Shown in pieces: positions 60,583 to 64,000 of a stretch of 64,000 nt of DNA; positions within the stretch are counted from its first letter, which is position 1; every line of letters begins with the position of its first letter. Made by a program: the position numbers and the translations under genes. This DNA is from Cylindrotheca closterium. Its lineage: Eukaryota > Bacillariophyta > Bacillariophyceae > Bacillariales > Bacillariaceae. The notes below the pieces were generated by a model, which worked only from the letters and a program-made list of their open reading frames with translations, did no database searches and was not told the origin of the DNA. The stretch is taken from the NCBI GenBank assembly GCA_933822405.4, contig CAKOGP040000213.1, positions 1-64,000 of the forward strand, given 5' to 3'.

Positions 60583-61731
60583 ATGTTGTCTCTTCGATCC
60601 ATCATCATGATCTTTCTTCTTTTGGCCATGCAGCCGATGGCCATGCCTTCCTTGATGAGTGCAAACTACACTCGTCCATCCATTCAAGTCTACAGTTTGG
60701 CCAACGAAAACATTGTTTCCACTGTTGACTTTGTTGGAACCACCGTGGAAATGGAATCCACTGGTGTTCCTTCTTTCTCCCTTGCGGAGTTTGTCATGTC
60801 TATTGACTACGAATCGGTCAAGGCTTTCACACAAGACTTCAGCAAGAAGTACGAAGCCTTCGCCGAAGCATTCACTGATGCCATGTCTGCCATCTTCGAG
60901 TTGTTCAGCATGGAGTACAACGCATACAAGCAATCGATCAACTACGAATCGATCAAGGCTTTCGCACAAGACTTCAACGAGAAGTACGAAGCCTTCACCC
61001 AAGCATTCACTGATGCCATGTCTGCCATCTTCGAGTACGAAGCATTCCACCAATCCATTGACTACGAGTCCGTCATGTCTTTGGCAGAACTCTTAAATGA
61101 GCAGTACGAAGCATACACCCGAGAAGTGTCTACTGCCATGTTTTTCAAGATCGGACTCTTCATCCAGAAGCTCGAAGCATACAACCAAGAGTTCCGAGTC
61201 AAGTACCAACGAGTCTACAAGGAGCTAGAATATGTTGCCACTGACCTGCTTGCTGCAGCTCCAGCTTGGCTAAGCTTTGACCATGAATTCATTGTCAGAG
61301 ATGTTTTCGACGGAGTGTTATCCTACACCACCATGGAACCATTCGTCCCAGCACCAGTTCCACCGTTGCTATCCCTTGAGGACGCTCAATTGATTGCAAT
61401 GGAGGTATTGGACTCGACCGCTTTTGGAGCCATTGTCATTGCCCTCCTCGTCGCCGCTGTGACTATGATTTATGCCAGCAGTGTCATCGATCGAGGGCTC
61501 GTTTCCATGGAAGATTTATCCATTGTCTTGGAGACACCCTGTTTGTCCATGACTGATTTGAGAAAGAAAATGACACCATCGGTCATACTCCGTTCTGCGG
61601 ATGCTTATGCTAGGTATCAAGCCAGTTGCGACAAGTCTAAGGACCCTTCCATCGTGGACCTTTGCAGCCTATTCGCCAACATTTCCTTTCTGAAGGATAC
61701 TACGGATCCTTCTAAAAATGAGAGCTTTTGA
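60583..61731 (+). CDS. Secreted/membrane protein with recently duplicated 40-residue repeats
   Basis: Single-exon 382-residue protein. Signal peptide 1-25 (MLSLRSIIMIFLLLAMQPMA). Three internal repeats: from residue 73 (SIDYESVKAFTQDFSKKYEA), from 118 (SINYESIKAFAQDFNEKYEA), and from 158 (SIDYESVMSLAELLNEQYEA), the last diverged. The first two share FTDAMSAIFE and are also very similar at DNA level, including AAGTACGAAGCCTTC, so the duplication is recent. The repeats are Glu/Tyr/Phe-rich and predicted helical. A transmembrane segment lies at about 280-298 (FGAIVIALLVAAVTMIYA), after a Pro-rich PAPVPPLL stretch, giving a type I topology with a repeat ectodomain. Function not recognised. Confidence 0.75.
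   Translation: MLSLRSIIMIFLLLAMQPMAMPSLMSANYTRPSIQVYSLANENIVSTVDFVGTTVEMESTGVPSFSLAEFVMSIDYESVKAFTQDFSKKYEAFAEAFTDAMSAIFELFSMEYNAYKQSINYESIKAFAQDFNEKYEAFTQAFTDAMSAIFEYEAFHQSIDYESVMSLAELLNEQYEAYTREVSTAMFFKIGLFIQKLEAYNQEFRVKYQRVYKELEYVATDLLAAAPAWLSFDHEFIVRDVFDGVLSYTTMEPFVPAPVPPLLSLEDAQLIAMEVLDSTAFGAIVIALLVAAVTMIYASSVIDRGLVSMEDLSIVLETPCLSMTDLRKKMTPSVILRSADAYARYQASCDKSKDPSIVDLCSLFANISFLKDTTDPSKNESF
60799..61095 (+). repeat. Tandem coding repeats within the secreted protein
   Basis: DNA units start near 60799, 60934 and 61054. Units 1 and 2 share long near-identical stretches; the lengths differ (135 and 120 bp) because of a 15-bp indel near the repeat end. Confidence 0.8.
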
Positions 61732-62249
61732 AAAGCGACTGACTCATTATGTTCATCTACCTCTACCGTTTGACCCTCCTGCAACATCAAGGAGGCCAAC
61801 TCGATCTTTGGGAGTTGGCCTACAGGGGTACTGCTGCACCAAAACATTGCAGTAGGTGGTCGCGTAAGTTAAGGAGGACATACAAATAAAATCATCAGTG
61901 AAAATGAGAGGAGGATACTGTAGGATGGATGGCTTCAGAATAAGGTGATGTGCAGATATTATGGAAGCAAGGTGGGAGCTCAGTGCTCGAAATACTACAG
62001 TATTGATGACGACACTCAAAAGTCGTCGGAGCTTCAATAATACAAACTTTGAATGGGAACAATAAGTTCGAAGATGAACTATAAATGTTTTAAAAAATAA
62101 TAGCAATGGATGCAAAATAAAACATCAGCCAATCGTAGCTGGTCTATGAATACCTAAGACTATTTTCATCTCATCTATAATTCAAATAATATTATTGTAG
62201 ATACAGGAAGTTGCTATTTGTTGTCCATCCGCTTTTTCGCTACTACTGC
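61732..62249. other. Intergenic region
   Basis: About 520 bp with the hairpin above and no supported gene. Confidence 0.4.
61794..61820. repeat. Perfect inverted repeat in the 3' flank
   Basis: GGCCAACTC, a 9-nt loop beginning GATCTTTG, then GAGTTGGCC. The loop and the GGCC ends resemble hairpin 1 at 13136. Confidence 0.85.
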
Positions 62250-62510
62250 TTAAGAAGACTCGACGACTCCAAAGTATGCACCCACATTGGCCAGGATAAT
62301 ATCGGCTTGGCACAGATATCGGCAATCTTCCCTACCACCACCACTGTCGTGGTGTCCCGCCGTTTCCTGAATTTGCTGTTTCCACAAGGCCAGCTCCATC
62401 ACTGCCAAAGTCTCATTCAATTCACACCGTTCGAACGAAGAGCATGCTTCATGGAACAAGCTGAGTCGGCGTTCCTTTTCAGTTTCACCAACAATAGCTT
62501 CCAACGCGGC
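62250..62510 (-). pseudogene. C-terminal fragment of a BspA-LRR/ankyrin-family gene
   Basis: A minus-strand frame without a proper start reads FERCELNETLAVMELALWKQQ and ends DCRYLCQADIILANVGAYFG. This matches the tail of the intact gene at 53105-54340 (RETLLILKLALWKAKIDE, then HCLVCCSDELILSSILPFL): the Cys, acidic and ILANV/ILSSI positions correspond. A stop codon lies just upstream of the alignable part and no LRR or ankyrin region is found there. A truncated copy. Confidence 0.55.
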
Positions 62511-62872
62511 CTTTCTTCATGTCTTTCCCCCCAGCGCTCCAACGAACCAATCGCCCAGCGTCGCATTGTCGCAGCATGGCCATTTCAAACAAAAACTCCA
62601 GTTTCACAAGTCCAATTCGAGACGAAATGGTCCATTGCTCGTTTGCCATTGGCATCTTTCTTTCCAACCGAGCACACGATGTGGGTAGTATACTATATAG
62701 ATGTTGGCGGGCGGGGCTCCACAGAAGAGCATGGTATATATGAAAAAGGAGTGAGTGAGTCATGCCAAAGTTGTCTGCGACGGAATGTCCTGCTTGTCCT
62801 TGGGTGGTGTCGATGCATCGAAATAGCTTGTCTTTGGTCGTCCTTGATGATGATGAGTGGCATAGAGTGACT

Positions 62873-62925
62873 TATTGTGGACTGGATGCTATTCATCGAA
62901 ACGATGAATAAGACAATCCACAATA
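62873..62925. repeat. Nested inverted repeat, two perfect stems
   Basis: Outer arms TATTGTGGA (62873-62881) and TCCACAATA (62917-62925), inner arms TATTCATCG (62890-62898) and CGATGAATA (62902-62910) around an AAA loop. Confidence 0.85.
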
Positions 62926-63646
62926 TATCATCTTTGTTTGCACCGCACAACACCATTCGTGCAGCATAGAGTGTGAGCCCCTTCGGATCGTCCCCAAAAG
63001 CCCCCTACATCGGCTTCACTCCCTAGCGGGGGCAGAATATTGACAAGGGACATGCATCGTCCAAAGGAATCGTTTTCGATCCAAAATACTGCTGGGATAC
63101 GGTCGGGTATACCATTTCCACCGCGATGTAATTGATCGAACCATTTAGGTAGGCGGACCGCCTGTAGGAGACTTTGGAATTTGCAAATAAACTATATTCA
63201 ATACGGAATCTCGCACCACAACTATGTCCCGAGAAGGAACGATCCGCCTCCATCAACAATGAACTATACAGCCGCAAAATAAAGGCGCGGTTCTCGAATA
63301 AATTCAAGCTCGATGGAGTTGTGATTGATTCGCTCCAAACCAGAGTATGAATAAATGAACTTTTCCTCCATTCTTTGCAAGGATGACGGTTCAGCGAGAC
63401 GAAACCCCCTTTTCAACGTTTTGTAGTAGCTCTATATTCATTCGTGTTCATCAATAATGGTTTCTGACTACGGTACGTGCTGGCGATCGTGAGATTTCAG
63501 TCAATCTACTAGAAATTGCCTCAATGATAATCTTTGAGCTCTTTGTCTCCTCCATGCAGCTCTTTGAATTTCTCGCTGTCTTTCATCGCGTTCATTTCCT
63601 TCCATTTCCATTTGTTCTATTCTGTTATTGGGGCGGCGATGATGTT

Positions 63647-63648
63647 CA

Positions 63649-63680
<32 letters not shown>
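63647..63680. repeat. (GAT)n microsatellite
   Basis: About 11 near-perfect GAT units. Confidence 0.9.
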
Positions 63681-64000
63681 TGAAATTGAAAATTTCAAAT
63701 TTGAATCACCAATGTCTGGTCTGTCTGTCCATCACACCATCACACATGGATGGATCCATTGCCGCAGGTTTGTGATTTTCAATCGATCGTTGCCCTTATA
63801 CTGTTATAATACATCCTCTCTCTCATCTCGTTGGATCGATATTGAAGACTACCGCACCTGCACACTGTCGGTTCAGTAGTATATTACAGCACCAGTAAAT
63901 TGCACACAGCAACGCACGTAACAACTCAATTGCACCACCAACAAGACGAGCAATTGTAGCCAAGACAACAAAACAACAACAACAACAACAACTCAATATC

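Larger units (their letters stand above)
62511..64000. other. Intergenic region with a cruciform-like repeat and microsatellites
   Basis: About 1.5 kb to the end of the window, no supported gene. It holds an inverted repeat at 62873-62925, a (GAT)n microsatellite at about 63647-63680, and a (CAA)n run at the very end, which may be the leader of a gene beyond the window. Confidence 0.45.

Noticed and set aside
62211..62870. 219-codon plus-strand ORF
   Set aside because: Overlaps the recognisable minus-strand relic and has no family features.
1..64000. tRNA genes, rRNA, CRISPR arrays and intact transposase or reverse transcriptase genes
   Set aside because: None found by eye; tRNAs could be missed without a covariance-model search.

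Overview
This is a eukaryotic nuclear window, most likely from a diatom (stramenopile). The reasons are compact genes with few, short GT-AG introns (about 75-130 bp), a diatom-style heat-shock-factor DNA-binding domain, a BspA-type leucine-rich repeat/ankyrin protein, a Pro/Thr stalk joined to DUF285 repeats, secreted GDCD-type Cys-rich repeats, and proteins with signal peptides followed by ASAF-like plastid-import motifs. I cannot name the species. No CRISPR, operon or bacterial feature is present.

Layout. 1-7.0 kb: three tandem, intact five-exon gelsolin/severin genes on the minus strand; spacer homology at the left edge suggests another copy outside. 7.4-8.9 kb: secreted prolyl 4-hydroxylase with a ShK domain. 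9.0-11.4 kb: two-domain membrane glycosyltransferase. 12.0-14.3 kb: repeat-rich island with decayed retroelement-like coding, a row of three perfect or near-perfect hairpins, a 10-bp minisatellite and an interstitial TTAGGG pair. 14.6-17.4 kb: phosphoinositide phospholipase C. 17.7-18.7 kb: unknown gene. 18.8-20.2 kb: EED/ESC WD40 protein, a PRC2 core subunit. 21.7-22.5 kb: diverged member of a helical-repeat family whose near-identical pair lies at 44-47 kb. 23.0-25.8 kb: RecQ helicase with a RanBP2 zinc finger. 26.6-28.6 kb: secreted Cys-rich repeat/beta-trefoil protein. 29.0-30.3 kb: CS+SAP protein. 30.6-32.9 kb: CNOT10-like subunit. 33.3-36.5 kb: large surface DUF285 protein. 36.9-37.9 kb: FolD-type MTHFD. 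38.6-39.2 kb: truncated globin. 39.7-42.6 kb: carotenoid oxygenase and DsbA-family protein. 44-47 kb: tandem duplication. 48-50.1 kb: two frameshifted relics. 50.9-54.3 kb: HSF, a hypothetical gene, and a BspA-LRR/ankyrin gene. 54.8-62.5 kb: small hypothetical gene, SelD-associated-type FAD oxidoreductase, TatD nuclease, a secreted/membrane protein with recent internal repeats, and a relic of a BspA-family C-terminus.

Genes do not form one pathway. The themes are cell surface and secretion (P4H, glycosyltransferase, Cys-rich/trefoil, DUF285, repeat protein), cytoskeleton (gelsolins), signalling (PLC), chromatin and RNA/DNA handling (EED, CNOT10, RecQ, TatD, HSF), and plastid/redox metabolism (carotenoid oxygenase, CS-SAP, DsbA, FolD, globin). 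The most notable items are the stacked-hairpin island next to the minisatellite, the tandem gelsolins, the half-homogenised gene pair at 44-47 kb, the EED homologue, and the very frequent GTAC/ACCGGT palindromes in spacers, including one perfect 22-bp palindrome. All exon joins were worked out by hand from frame, splice consensus and family alignment.
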